Assembly: GCA_031308135.1 (NCBI GenBank)
Contig: JAHLJT010009419.1
Location: forward strand, 35,023,221-35,087,220
DNA length: 64,000 nt
Origin: Acheta domesticus
Lineage: Eukaryota; Arthropoda; Insecta; Orthoptera; Gryllidae
Reading direction: 5' to 3'
Shown: one piece after another, positions 12,000-23,007 of the stretch
Layout of the letters: the number at the start of each line of letters is the position of its first letter
How positions within the stretch are numbered: the first letter of the stretch is position 1
Position numbers and translations under genes: made by a program
The notes under the pieces: generated by a model
What the model was told of the DNA's origin: nothing
The model's input: only the letters and a program-made list of their open reading frames with translations
Database searches by the model: none

Positions 12000-14140
12000 T
12001 GGGAACTATAGCTGAGGCGGCTGCGCAAGGAGATGGAAGTGGTGACGATGATAGTGGCTGTACTGGGAGTACTGTGTGTGTGTGTGTGTGAGGGAAAGGG
12101 AGACGCGGCTGTAAACTTGACGGGAGTCGTGCGAGGCCCTTAAAAGCCCGAGGTCGCCTCCAATGAAGAGAATCAAGCCCATCAACGACCCTCCACCTAC
12201 TCCGCCTATCAACAAATCTAATCGAAGGTGAAGAAGTGCACACATAGTGCCATATACCGGTGATTAAGAATACCGGTTTGGTAATGAGATAGTGGTCGAC
12301 CAAAATAGCAGAGTTCGATGCGACAGTAACCATTCTGTGATTCTGCGGTCCTTTGAATTCTCCATAAGACAGGATATTTTGAGCATGTGATTAGAACCTG
12401 ATGCGGAAAACCCCAAAACGTAATAAAATATCCAAGTAATCATTAACCATTTCATATTTGTCCCGGAAAACCACGTTCCTGGCAACTGATCGACAATATC
12501 TCGTTGGGAATAGCTTCAGAAACAACTAATACGTCAGAAGGATACTTTATTGGTGAGCAAAGAAAATAGAAAATCTTTCTTTTGCTCGAACCAGGACAAT
12601 TTGAGGCCAATCTAAAAATGTTGGGAAATACGAAGCCGTGACGAACAATATACCAGTTTGCACAGTGATTACCTCACAGCTATTGATGCTATTAACGATG
12701 GCACAAAATGCATACACGCACATGAAAGAATCTTCCTTTACTGTAAAATACGAGGCTGCTGTAGAAAAACTGCAACAACAAACAATTACGGATACAATGC
12801 TATAAATTCAGATACTTTTCAGTAGAGACACGTAAAATCGAATTCGGGGGTTCTCGCGAGGTTGAAATGTGACTTCCGAAGCCAAGCACTTCTGGAAATC
12901 AAAGTTGGAATGCGTCATGAATTAACATCATCTTCGAAATGGGGGGTGTTTATGAAAGTCAGTTCAATGAAGATCATGATTGATTGATATGGTTATTCAC
13001 ATAGCAACAAACACCCTCAACAAGCAGCAAGATGGGTAGAATTATTAAAGAAAAATACAGTGGACTCATATGTATGTGGCAGAGATGTCTGCACCAAAGC
13101 AGTGAGTTTAGCCGACAAGTATTCCCTCATATTGCATTCACATCCCCCAAGACTAAAGAGAATGCAAGAGCATGATAGTTCCATCAAGTAGAGATCTTTT
13201 AACAGAAGGGAAATTTATCTTGGCTCTTCTCTTTTGTTGCGACACAATCGTCGAAGGGCTCAGAGATATTGAATTAACATTTACCAGACTGTAGTGTAGC
13301 TGTAGCACGTAGCTAGAAAATATTAGGAAGATGAATTAACTCAAATGTTCCCCTGAACAATCACCGCACAAGCCAACAGTAGAAAGAGTTCTAGAGCTTG
13401 AGAAAGTGATTTCAAAATGAACTAGCCAGGCCGATGCATTAACTGAGATTTCCCTCAATAGTCATTATCGCACTGCTAACTAATGAGTTTATTTCATTTT
13501 CAAGTCTAGAGCATATAAAACGAGTATATTATTAACGAGTATTTTTGCAGACTCGAGCGTCGATTGCATTATAGCACGCTTTCACTATATATTGTTAGCT
13601 GTACAAGCTATTTTTAATTCAGAACCACCGTTTGTTTGGATTTCACTTCATTATTATGTTAAACCATCTGAATACTCTCCACATTTCCGCCAATATTTTA
13701 TCGATACAATGTAATAAGTAGAAATAAAATAATAGTTTAAGAGTCATTACACATTCACGAAGTTGTCTATCCGCTGTGACACACGATACATTTTTAACGA
13801 ATAAAACAATTCAGACAAATTCAGGTCGGAGCGAGAGATTTCAGATGATGCGAAAGAGAGAACGTCTTTTATGACGTTTGTAAGATAAACTACCACATTG
13901 GTAGCAGTGAGCTTAAAGCTACTTACGGTCGAGCGAATCGGTAATTGGAAGTTTCCGGTGCTGATTCCAATTCATTGACAAATAGTTTTTACCTATGCAT
14001 GTCAGCTACCATGGCCATTAGTCCTGTGTAGTGATTGTTTTATCTAGGAGGTGCCGACCTGCACGTCAGATTTTCCTCTCAAAGTATCTCCACCGACGGG
14101 GCACTGCCCCAGCTGGGACAAGCTCTACGATCCCGACTGC
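12000..14140. other. Unrecognised sequence, with one possible decayed coding stretch at 13018-13294
   Basis: No bounded repeat was recognised. At 13018-13191 one + frame encodes a protein-like run (QQAARWVELLKKNTVDSYV, then CGRDVCTKAVSLADKYSLI) up to a TAG. From 13190 the next frame continues with RDLLTEGKFILALLFCCDT and runs about 34 codons to another stop. Composition is not low complexity and a single 1-nt shift would join the two, so a decayed gene is possible. I do not recognise the family. Confidence 0.25.
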
Positions 14141-14149
14141 TCTTTCAAC

Positions 14150-14712
14150 ATACGTAGTGGTATAGTGTATGTAGGTGGCAGAGTGGGTGAGTAAGGGGGG
14201 AGATAGGGTTCGAGTCCCGACAATGGCAGGATTTTCGACATTAACTAGATAGCTAGGTCTCTTTCAGCCGATGTCCGGAAAATAATGCTAGCTGCCCGCA
14301 GCTTAGATCGGAGGTTTTCCATGGTTTCCTCGATCAATACCTGGCTCTAAGAATCGGGCCACGAGCCGCGCGCTATCTTTCCTTCCTCATCCTTTTCCTA
14401 TCCTCATCCCTTACACACTTTTACACTTACATGCACTACACCAGAACACACGTCAGGAGCTTAGAGATTGTCAGGGCTAGGACGATAGACCTCTAGTGGG
14501 AAGGTATTTCCCACCAGAGGTCTGTCGTCCTAGTATAGCCCACGTATTGGACGGGGGAACTCTGAACTCCGACTTGTAGGTTGGCACCGGATCACACCGT
14601 CCAGCTGGATCCCGTCTGATCTCACTACCACCTCCCGTGATAAAACATGCAGTACTAACGGGACTAATGACCGTAGCAGTTGACGCGCTCGGAAACGAGA
14701 AATAATCGACTA
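14150..14712 (+). mobile_element. SINE-A copy (dispersed tRNA-derived repeat), + orientation
   Basis: It starts with a tRNA-like head: box A-like GGTGGCAGAGTGGGTGAG and box B GGGTTCGAGTCCC at 14206-14218. The body GGATTTTCGAC...GATCAATACCTGG...ATCTTTCCTTCCTCATCC...TTACATGCACTACACCAG...TTGGCACCGGATCACACCG...ACCACCTCCCG...AAAACATGCAGTACTAACGG follows, ending near ACGCGCTCGGAAA. The same ordered blocks recur at 17.8-18.8, 21.1-22.5, 24.6-25.5, 31.1-31.5 and 56.1-57.5 kb. No coding capacity is seen. A composite DNA element that captured a tRNA is the alternative. Confidence 0.65.
14475..14540. other. Long hairpin inside SINE-A
   Basis: CTAGGACGATAGACCTC followed by TAGTGGGAA pairs with TTCCCACCA followed by GAGGTCTGTCGTCCTAG, around a short GGTAT loop, giving a stem of about 26 bp with a few mismatches. 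Other SINE-A copies carry only a weaker version (GGTGGGAGATACCTGG), so this copy seems to have extended the palindrome. Confidence 0.75.
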
Positions 14713-16500
14713 ACAAATCAATCTCCTATAAGGAGCAGATTGTCTTTTTTGGAAATATGTAGACTTCCAAACATCCGGTAAGGAAAAGTGAAGTTCATTC
14801 AGTGTGCGATTGCTTCCCAACAATCACCCGCCTACAACTCCTGCAACCTGTCTTGCCATGTCATCCCACATGGATCAATTTAGTTACTCCAGTAGGGGTT
14901 CATGTAGTTCTTTTACCAGGTAACTAAATAATATAAAGTCTAGCGAAATTAAGACACTCATCCCATCACATAGGTAGCTTTGATACATTTTGAGGGATTG
15001 GTTTCCTTCGCACATTTTATTAATGTTCAGTGTTGACACAGAACTTTAACAGCAGGATGAAGAGTATTTGAATTTTAAAGTAAGGAACAAAGTGGATATC
15101 AAAGTGTAAAATATTTTTTCCACGATATTTCCCAGGAAGGAAATGCAATTTCAAAATTGCTTTTAAGCCAGATCTGTATGTTTATTTTACAAAGATGTAA
15201 AAAGCATGTTATGAATAAACTATACTATGTGTTTTCTTTGAGATGTAATTTCATATATTTGTCAAAATGTTTACTCGTTAAATGTGTGTATATATTCAGA
15301 GGCATGAAATTTAGATGAGTATAGAGTTATTGGGAGGGCAAAATATGGCAGAAGAGACAAGGACTGCTGAAAGAACAAAATGTCGACGAACAATACGTAT
15401 ATTGATTTAAGATAATAAAAACGAAGCAAATACGCCCTATCATTACCAGAGAACTGCATCCACAATTGTTTGAATTGTGTATCGCGAATACAATTTTTAA
15501 TCATGCGTGGTTTAGCAAAAATGAACCTAATTTACATTCGCATTATTACCCATGATTATGCGTTTGTAATGAGATCCATTCGAGAGAAAATGCATGAAAT
15601 TCCATTGGTATGCAAATTTATGAGACAATTCCATCAATAGAAATGACATTTTTCGTGGCCAATCGAACACAGCGAGCATTTCGAATAGAACGAGTTGATG
15701 TACCATTCTTTACAGATACCTGGCGTACTTTTAATTTTAAATTGTTCACTCACAAATCCTTTAAAAACTAGTTTTACCAGCATCTAACCTTTTTCATCAA
15801 CATCGATTTAAATGGGCAACAAGGTTAGAAAAGAAATTTAACAACAGAAAAACAAGTTACGGAGTAATGTCCGTAAATATTGTATAAATTCTGTCACTAA
15901 ATTGCAAGTGCACTAGTTTCAGTCCGCAAACAAGGTCCAATCATTCCAAGAAGTCAACAAAAATAATTCATTTCAGTTTTGGTCAGAATCGTCCTGTTTT
16001 TCTTACGTTACATTGCATCCCCTGATTTAGATAAATTCTTATTGCTTACATCATCAATTATTGTGTATCAACATTACAATTCTGCTATAGGGAAGCACAC
16101 AGTTGTCATATTTTGTGGTTTTTGAGATATTATTATAAATTGATTAACGCAATGCAAACAGAAGAGCCTTCGTGTTGAATGTTTTACCCCATTCACGTGC
16201 TTAACACTACATTGAGTTGAATCCAGAATAAAAAATAATTTCTCTTCCGACAAAAGTCACAGTAAAAAGTTTCAAACATAAAAATCGAAATCCAAAAAGT
16301 TCTCCCGAAAAATTGGAGCTCATTCACACTTGGATCTCGCTTTGAGGCAGTGCGATTGTCTGCTCGGCGCCAATAGAGATGCTTTCCGGCTTTTCACTTG
16401 AGAGTCACGCGCTTATGAACTCCGCTTCCACACAACAGCGCCCTCTTTCTTCAATTCGCTCCCTCTCGGAACATCTGTTTTCGGAGATCGCTCCAATATC
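14713..16500. other. Unrecognised AT-rich sequence
   Basis: No supported coding, RNA or repeat feature was recognised. Confidence 0.4.
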
Positions 16501-16661
16501 CCCGCCCTTTGAAGCGCCCGCAGAGAGAAAAGCGCGGGGCTGTGGCGGAGAAGGATAACGGCGGAGGGGGGAAAGAAGCGAGTGGTGGAACGGAAAAGGA
16601 TGGCGGCGCAGCGGAGAAGGATGGCTACGGAGCGGGGAAAGAGGCGAGGGGGCGGAGCGGA

Positions 16662-17322
16662 GAAGGATGGCGGCGAAGCAGCGATTGTGGCGAGGGGGCG
16701 GAGCGGAGAAGGATGGCGGCGAAGCAGCGATTGTGGCGAGGGGGCGGAGCGGAGAAGGATGGCGGCGAAGCAGCGATTGTGGCGAGGGGGCGGAGCGGAG
16801 AAGGATGGCGGCGAAGCAGCGATTGTGGCGAGGGGGCGGAGCGGAGAAGGATGGCGGCGAAGCAGCGATTGTGGCGAGGGGGCGGAGCGGAGAAGGATGG
16901 CGGCGAAGCAGCGATTGTGGCGAGAGGGCGGAGCGGAAAAGGATGGCGGCGAAGCAGCGATTGTGGCGAGGGGGCGGAGCGGAGAAGGATGGCGGCGAAG
17001 CAGCGATTGTGGCGAGGGGGCGGAGCGGAGAAGGATGGCGGCGAAGCAGCGATTGTGGCGAGGGGGCGGAGCGGAGAAGGATGGCGGCGAAGCAGCGATT
17101 GTGGCGAGGGGGCGGAGCGGAGAAGGATGGCGGAGAAGCAGCGATTGTGGCGAGGGGGCGGAGCGGAGAAGGATGGCGGCGAAGCAGCGATTGTGGCGAG
17201 GGGGCGGAGCGGAGAAGGATGGCGGCGAAGCAGCGATTGTGGCGAGGGGGCGGAGCGGAGAAGGATGGCGGCGAAGCAGCGATTGTGGCGAGGGGGCGGA
17301 GCGGAGAAGGATGGCGGTGGAA
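16662..17322. repeat. 46-bp minisatellite, 14 copies
   Basis: CAGCGATTG recurs every 46 bases from 16679 to 17277 (14 copies), within a unit GGATGGCGGCGAAGCAGCGA + TTGTGGCGAGGGGGCGGAGC + GGAGAA. Copies are nearly identical, with a few single-base variants (GAGAGGGCGG near 16921, GGAAAAGG near 16935, GGCGGAGAAG near 17131). No stop occurs in any of several frames, so frames of 220-460 codons are open on both strands. These are artefacts of the array. Each unit carries ATGGCGGC, close to a YY1 core. Confidence 0.95.
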
Positions 17323-17650
17323 CTAGGAAAGAGGCGAGGGCGCGGTCGGAGAATGATGGCGCCGGAGTGGTGAAAGAGGGGAGGGAGCGGGGCGGAGAAG
17401 GGTGGCGGCGGAGCGGAGAAAGAAGCACAGGGCGGAGCAGAAAATGGCGGCGGAGCGGAGAAGGATGGCGGCGAAGCAGAGAATGAGGCGAGGAGGCGGA
17501 GCGGAGAACGATGAAGGTGGAATGGGGAAAAGGGGGAGGTGCAGAGCGGGAAAGGATAACAGCGGAGCGGGGAAAGAGGCGAGGGGGCGGTCGGAGAAGG
17601 AGAGTGGCGGAGCGGGGAAAAGGGGAAGGTGCGCAGAGATAAAGTAAAAA
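17323..17650. repeat. Degenerate GC-rich continuation of the 46-bp array
   Basis: GGCGGAGCGGAGAAGGATGG and related blocks continue with indels (17405-17480, 17495-17520, 17560-17620). A similar degenerate zone lies before the array at 16505-16660. The array is therefore a homogenised core inside an older purine-rich repeat. Confidence 0.7.
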
Positions 17651-17812
17651 GGGGAGGGGCAGAGGCCCCGGACGAGGACCGCGGCAAATGTGTGTGAGGG
17701 GATTTGAAACGGAGACGGTGAAGCGGAAACGGAGATGTGAAGAATCGCATTAAGATAGAGCGCGTGAAGAGGTGAAGTGGAAGTGGGTGAGCACACACCA
17801 CAGCATGAACAT

Positions 17813-18830
17813 CGCTGACCGGAAGGGAAAAACCGAGCCCCGACGGTGCGGGATTTTCGACACTAGCTTCACAGGATCGAAATCAACCACTGTGTGGAGG
17901 GCAATTCTACTCCCTCAGTCTGAATCAGTGAAAAACTACTGATTGACAGTGACTATTCACTGATGGTGTCAGTTATAACCCTGCCACTGACAATCAGTGA
18001 ATTGAACTGAACAAATCAGTGAAAATCTGGCGCACTTTTTGAATCAGTGAAACCTCTCTGAATCAGTGAAATCTGTGACAACTAGTTGAACGTGACGACT
18101 GATCGATCAGTGAGTGATGGTGGCGCGGCACTTTTACCACTGACGACCAGTGAAATACTGCCGGTCATTATGAAAAGGTTCGAAGTGACTTCGGTTGTCA
18201 CTGATTGAATCAGCGACAATTTCACTGATTCAGATTCAGAGAGTAGCGGCCATCTTATCAGTTGTTTTCGGTTGTTTTTTCAACAATACAACGCATTTGC
18301 CAGAGGGTCTCCCGAAAAAATGGGTCATGAGACGCACGATCTTCCCTTCCTCATTATTGTTCCCTCCTCTCCCTCACACACACTTACTACCCGCACTACA
18401 CTCCTACATTTGTCGGGAGACGAATTGGGAGCTTAGGACTTGTCTCAGCATGGCCGGCGCCCCTAGAAGTGGAAAACTTCGCAAGCCAAAGTGTGTACGT
18501 AGGCACCTGATCTCACATTCCAGTGGGGGAGGATCACCGCCATCTCCCGGGTTACGAAGTGCACTTGCATGGCACATACACTGCACTTATATAACTTAAG
18601 TAACTGACATTCCTGGAAACAAGAAAACCACTCGCTTTCCCAAACAGCGGTAGATTTTTACGAGATGTAGCCGACGGTAGGTCGGCGCCGGATCTCACCA
18701 TCTAGCGGGGCCAGATCACCGCCACCTCCTCCCAATATGTACTAAAATTACGGGGCTAAGAAACTTGGCATTTGACGCGCCTGGAATCACTAGTAATCGA
18801 TCAATGTGAAAACGTGGGGTGTGGGTAGTC
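17813..18830 (+). mobile_element. SINE-A copy, + orientation, split by a MITE
   Basis: The head remnant GACGGTGCGGGATTTTCGAC at about 17843 and body blocks after 18340 (CTTCCCTTCCTCATTATTG, CTACCCGCACTACACTCC, GGATCACCGCCATCTCCCGG, then GGTCGGCGCCGGATCTCACC at about 18690 and ACGCGCCTGGAA at 18773) follow the order seen at 14.15 kb. The middle is displaced by the 334-bp MITE at 17910-18243. The 3' blocks appear twice (18500-18560 and 18680-18730), so either two copies adjoin or the tail was duplicated. Confidence 0.55.
17910..18243. mobile_element. Stowaway/Tc1-mariner-like MITE built of TCAGTGA motifs
   Basis: Flanking TA occurs at 17908-17909 and 18244-18245. The left terminus CTCCCTCAGTCTGAATCAGT and the reverse complement of the right terminus, CTCTCTGAATCTGAATCAGT, match over about 24 bp with few changes. 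The interior is packed with AATCAGTGA or its complement TCACTGATT in both orientations (about a dozen instances). No coding capacity. The terminal CTCCCTC resembles the published Stowaway consensus; membership is inference from sequence form and the TA target only. Confidence 0.75.
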
Positions 18831-18899
18831 GACCAATTTAGCGGGTAGTTATTTTGGACAGGCTTCACGGAGACTATGATCGGCACAGAGAGCAAAATC

Positions 18900-19510
18900 A
18901 AACCCCGGAACGTGTTTAACCGGAAGGGTTAAATAATACTGGAGGAAGTAATGGTAAGCACTGAGGGGACGTGAGGGCGAGAGGAGACGGTGGGCAGGAC
19001 AGGAGAGGAAGACAAATGGGTTTTCTCATTCTTGTAGCGGAAAACCGAAGAATCGAAAACTCATCAATGCAATTGGTCGATATATCGTTACATAAATATT
19101 AATGAATCGATGCATCGATATTTCAAAATAATCCTCTATTTTAAGGAAAATAACTTTTAGACAAACTCGTAAATCTGTACTTACTAAAAAGTTTAAGACG
19201 TTCGGTGCAGTTCCCAAGAGCTTAGTACTTCTTTCTGCAAGTACTAATAGGCTTATACAAAACCACAGAAAGTGGTATTCTCGAGCTTTCAGATGTATTC
19301 GACAGAGAAGAGATTAAGGAAAAGATTTTAAGTTGTTCGGAACTACAATCTACATATTTCATGTCTAGGAGAATTAGAATAATACATCTTTAAAGAAGAT
19401 ACGTAATTGTCCTAGAGCCACATCTAGGGAAATGTCAAAGCTCAGTTATGTCCACTCTATCAAACGTCTCAGTAAATCTAAACTCAGTATAATTACCAAC
19501 AACCATGCGA
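18900..19510. other. Unrecognised sequence
   Basis: AT-rich, with no supported feature. Confidence 0.4.
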
Positions 19511-19512
19511 AG

Positions 19513-19812
19513 TGATTTAGGGCGTAGTGCGCTGACTTCGTATTCGGGAGGCCCGGGTTCAATCCCCGTGCCGGCCATCCTCATTGGGGTTTCCTGGCTT
19601 ATCTCGATCATCCAGGCGAAAGTTGGGATTGTTCTACTGAAAGGCCACGACCGCGAAAATTGGTGCCGCTAGCGAATTCGTGAACTATATGACGTCACGA
19701 AGGTTAAGCGAATTCGAGACACCGCGAGTTTTTGGTTGGGTGACCGACTAGGAACCCCAGAATCTAACGCCGCCGAGGCCAATTGCCCTTTGCGGGAATG
19801 GCTAAATGCAAA
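19513..19812 (+). mobile_element. tRNA-derived SINE, second family
   Basis: The head spans about 19515-19585 with a box A-like TGATTTAGGGCGTAGTGCGC and box B CCCGGGTTCAATCCCCG, closing in GTGCCGGCC. The body GGGGTTTCCTGGCTTATCTC...GATCATCCAGGCGAAAGTTGG is of the kind often found after tRNA-like heads in insect SINEs. The 3' side runs into the pogo-like element at 19815. Confidence 0.65.
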
Positions 19813-19814
19813 TA

Positions 19815-20836
19815 CAGTCAAATCTGTCTACACCGGAATCGATTGGGACAAACATTTTTTCCGGTTTCGGAAGGTTTCCATTTTATGCAGGGTTGTACGT
19901 TCATGACACTTTTACATTGACATTTCCGTCCTGAAACTAGTAACATGACTTTATTACAATTATAAAACATACACTAACATAAAACTTATTTACAGACGAA
20001 ATCACAAATAAAGAATATTAAACATAATGATTTCGGACAATTCGGTTAAAGGAAATATTTGACTTGTTCATTGACATAATATAATTTTTTTCAACATTAA
20101 TCTAGAGACTTTGCTTTTTGGTTTTCTCTCTTACTAACACCTTTTCAATTGTTTTCCAAAGTGGCCAAATTTTAATAGAGTTTTATGTTGTTTTTCCATT
20201 GTCAAACTGGTTGTGAAACTCATGAAAACACACCACCTCACTGGCCAGAGGCTGCACCCGGACTTCTCACAGACTCTTTCAGCCACAATGTGTCACAACC
20301 CAGAGTACTAGGTCTATCCGACACCACCCACGCATGGCCTTGAGCAATGCGGCTCTGGTCAAGGTGTTACGATTGTCAATGCGAGGCAGGGAGACGCGTG
20401 AATTGAAGCCATTCCCGTACACCTAACCTCCCTTAGAGAGTCGGGAGAGAGGGAATTCCCCTAAGGCCTACGCCTTGAGAGACAAATGACCCCAAGGTCG
20501 AATTCTACGATAACAGCGGAAGCCCGTTTCCTTCACTGTACGGCTTCCACGTGTGAAACCCATACAACATAGACAGAGGTATTAAAACAGACTTGCAGAT
20601 GCATTCAGTCCATTAAGAGTATCTCGCGTGTGTCTGCGAAATGAATTAAATTAACAGAAATTCCGTTTTACGAAGATTTTCCCCTCTGCAGGACATGAAA
20701 AACCGTTCCGTTTCCGCGTTGGACAGATTCCGTTTTATGCTGTGTAAAATGCCATTTAACTTCACGGGCCGTAGTAATTTTCCGGTTAAGGCAGGTTTCC
20801 GGCTTGTACAGGTTCAAGTTTAGACAGATTTTACGG
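19815..20836. mobile_element. Pogo-like (Tc1/mariner) non-autonomous element
   Basis: TA flanks occur at 19813-19814 and 20837-20838. The left terminus CAGTCAAATCTGTCTACACC and the reverse complement of the right terminus, CCGTAAAATCTGTCTAAACT, match over about 20 bp, and CAGT..AAAYCTGTCTA is the form of pogo/Tigger ends. Subterminal CCGGTTTCGGAAGG and GGTTTCCGGCTTGTAC also fit. About 1.02 kb long; no DDE transposase frame was seen. The internal part at 20220-20640 is different in composition and may be a captured segment. Confidence 0.6.
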
Positions 20837-21159
20837 TACAAATATTTACCAACAACACTACGGATGATGAGGCGGTGTTGAAGGCGGACGCAGAGTTGGA
20901 GCTAAGTTTGTAGACGTAAAGAATGTAAGGGTAGAAGGGTGGAGGCAGCGTGGGGATAGGTTGAAATGAAGATGGATGTGAAGGGGGAGTTTGAGTTGGA
21001 ATTTGAGGTAGAGATAAAACTCAAGGCGGATTAGGACATTGATGTTTCCGGACACAAGTGCTATGGTCGTTAGTTCCTTTAGTGTAGTGAATGTTTTTTT
21101 TCGCGGGAGTGCCGGAGTTCTTGCTCCGCTGGATGGTGAGATCCAGCGCAGGCGTACAT

Positions 21160-21503
21160 TGAATTGAATTGCCTTATTTTACGTGGCGAGACTCAGGCCA
21201 TGAGGCCTGCTCTTCCGTCTGACCACGCAAATTTCGTTACGCTCCTTTCACCAACTAGCGGAGAAAGAAGGTATCCCTTGGGCGAGGAAACAGGCGATTT
21301 TAAATTTTGCTCAGAGGCGTCATTTAGGCTTGAGGATCTTTTACATGCAGTAAATCTACTAACATGGGACAGCCGGCTTTACTTCCCCTCCGAAGGAAGA
21401 CGTTCGAAGGATTTTTTCGCTCCTAAAAATCCATGGCTTCGACCGGGTTAGAACCCGCGAACTTGGGCACAACAGTCCGGTACGCTAACCGTTACACCAT
21501 CGC
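21160..21503 (-). mobile_element. Full-length tRNA-derived SINE with 7-bp target duplication
   Basis: CGTACAT flanks it at 21153-21159 and 21504-21510. On the - strand it begins with a tRNA-like head (box A GATGGTGTAACGGTTAGCG, box B CGGGTTCTAACCCGG), continues with a body containing TTCCTTCGGAGGGGAAGTAA, and ends with an (AATTC)n-type tail at 21160-21170. Length is about 344 bp. It sits within the SINE-A copy. The pol III boxes look intact. Confidence 0.8.
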
Positions 21504-21635
21504 CGTACATGTCGGCATATGGAGGATTTCTCCCTCCAGTGGGGTATCTCCTCCCAGCGGGCACTGACCCAGTCGGAATAAAGCTCTAAGCTTCCGACGA
21601 GTCTCTCGACATGCGTTTCAGTGTAGTGCATGTAA

Positions 21636-21668
21636 GTGTGTGTATGTGTGTGTGTGTGTGTGTGTGTA
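21636..21668. repeat. (GT)n microsatellite
   Basis: Nearly uninterrupted GT run with one TA interruption, within the SINE-A copy. Confidence 0.9.
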
Positions 21669-22122
21669 CGAGGTGTGGTCAGAACAAGCACGTTTCATGC
21701 AGTAGCGCAGCTCAGCCCGATTTGCGGCTCGCTAGGGATGCGCGCGCATGCAGCTAGCGATCCTGGTGGAGACAAAGTAAAACTACGGATAGCTGCTACC
21801 AAAGTATGCGGATTTGTTTGTGAAATTTGCGTTTCTTAAGAGCTGGTTAAAAGAAACTGTGTTGTTTCTAGATTTCATGGTTTTATATTCCTAGGATTTC
21901 AAGGGCAAATCATTAAGTCGCCGCGCTGATCGCTAGATTCGCTGAACAACTCGACATAGGGAATTTAACTCGGAGCTGCGCCACTATATAATACTTACAC
22001 TGTGAGGCAAGAAAGAAGGAAGATCGCGCGCGGTCCGTGGCCCGTTCGTTAGGGTACTGCTCCGGCATCGCTCTGGTGTTGATCGAAGAAACCACGCAAA
22101 ACTATCGATGAGGTACCGATTA

Positions 22123-22375
22123 TACTGCGATTTTTCTAAGAGCGACCCTCAAGGCCACTCAAATCCCATCTTCGCGATGGAATATGTCACGGCATTTCGC
22201 GTCTTTTCTCGGTCTTGCCGGTAGAAGTCGCATGATCGCAAACACTGCTTCATACGGTCACGATCGTGCGAAATCTAGCGGAACGACTGAGAAAGACGCG
22301 AAATGCCATGACATATTCCATCGCGAAGATGGGATTTGAGTGGCCTTGAGGGTCGCTCTTAGAAAAATCGCAGTA
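22123..22375. mobile_element. Palindromic MITE, TACTGCGAT family (copy 1)
   Basis: TA duplicated at 22121-22122 and 22376-22377. The ends TACTGCGATTTTTCTAAGAG and CTCTTAGAAAAATCGCAGTA are perfect complements. The arms stay complementary deep inside (ATGGAATATGTCACGGCATT against AATGCCATGACATATTCCAT), so the 253-bp element can fold into one long hairpin. It interrupts SINE-A. Other copies: 57691-57943 and 62085-62337; a related shorter element lies at 50421-50591. Confidence 0.85.
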
Positions 22376-22439
22376 TACAAGAATTCTCTTCCAGACAGCG
22401 CATGAATTCTACCTAGCTCCCTAGCTAGTGCGGAAAAAC

Positions 22440-22880
22440 CTGCCACCGCCGACATTGCTGTCTTTCACCTGAACGCAGCCGGCAGGAGACGGACATGACG
22501 AAGGTGGAGACAGACGTGGGCGAAGGTGGAGAGATGGTGGAAGGTGGAGGCGAAAGCAAAGGAAGAGGGAGCGGCGTCAAAGGCGGGGCGGCGGCGCGTG
22601 TGTGCTGCCTGCCACAGAGACGGGGTTTCTTTTTCCCAGCAGTTTATGAAGTTCGGAGGCGCGCTGCGATCCGACGCAACAGCGCCAAGACCGCGGCGGC
22701 GGCGGAGGCCGAGTGCTCGCCGAGGCCTGGCTCCCCGAACCAGTGGAAATCGAAAGCAAACACGAGCAATTTGAACCCGCCGAGCGGCCGCCGAAATGTG
22801 AGCTCTGCGAAATGGCCCGGGCGCCCCGGACCGCCCTTCCGCGTCGGCTTCCGCACCGAACAGCGACGGGCAGTTAGGAA
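22440..22880. other. GC/CpG-rich block
   Basis: GC-rich, CpG-dense sequence with a GGCGGCGGCGGAGGCCGAG run near 22700. Frames of 60-175 codons are open on both strands but show no domain. It could be a CpG-island-like promoter or first exon, but nothing in the sequence proves it. Confidence 0.35.
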
Positions 22881-23007
22881 ACAGCTTTTTTTGCTAGAGA
22901 AGAGAAATTATATCAGCAGATATATGATACAGATTAAAGATGCGTGCCTTGGTATTGAGGCGCCCAAGGCTAGCGTAGAAATTGCTCCCCTGTCAGAAAA
23001 TTTCGAA

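Larger units (their letters stand above)
21060..22480 (-). mobile_element. SINE-A copy, - orientation, with three insertions
   Basis: Reversed SINE-A blocks occur in order: 21060-21159 (GCCGGAGTTCTTGCTCCGCTG..GAGATCCAGCGC), 21511-21670 (TATCTCCTCCCAGCGGGCAC), 22005-22120 (GGAAGATCGCGCGCGGTCCG..GTTGATCGAAGAAACC) and 22378-22450. They are separated by a SINE (21160-21503), an unidentified segment (about 21670-21995, next to a GT run) and a MITE (22123-22375). Confidence 0.6.

Noticed and set aside
16413..17801. A 462-codon - strand frame and several 200-325-codon + strand frames
   Set aside because: They are produced by a stop-free 46-bp repeat; all frames are Arg/Gly- or Pro/Ser-rich and none has a domain.
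21436..21503. A functional tRNA gene on the - strand
   Set aside because: The A and B boxes are good, but the acceptor stem does not close and the sequence continues into a SINE body with a tail and target duplication.
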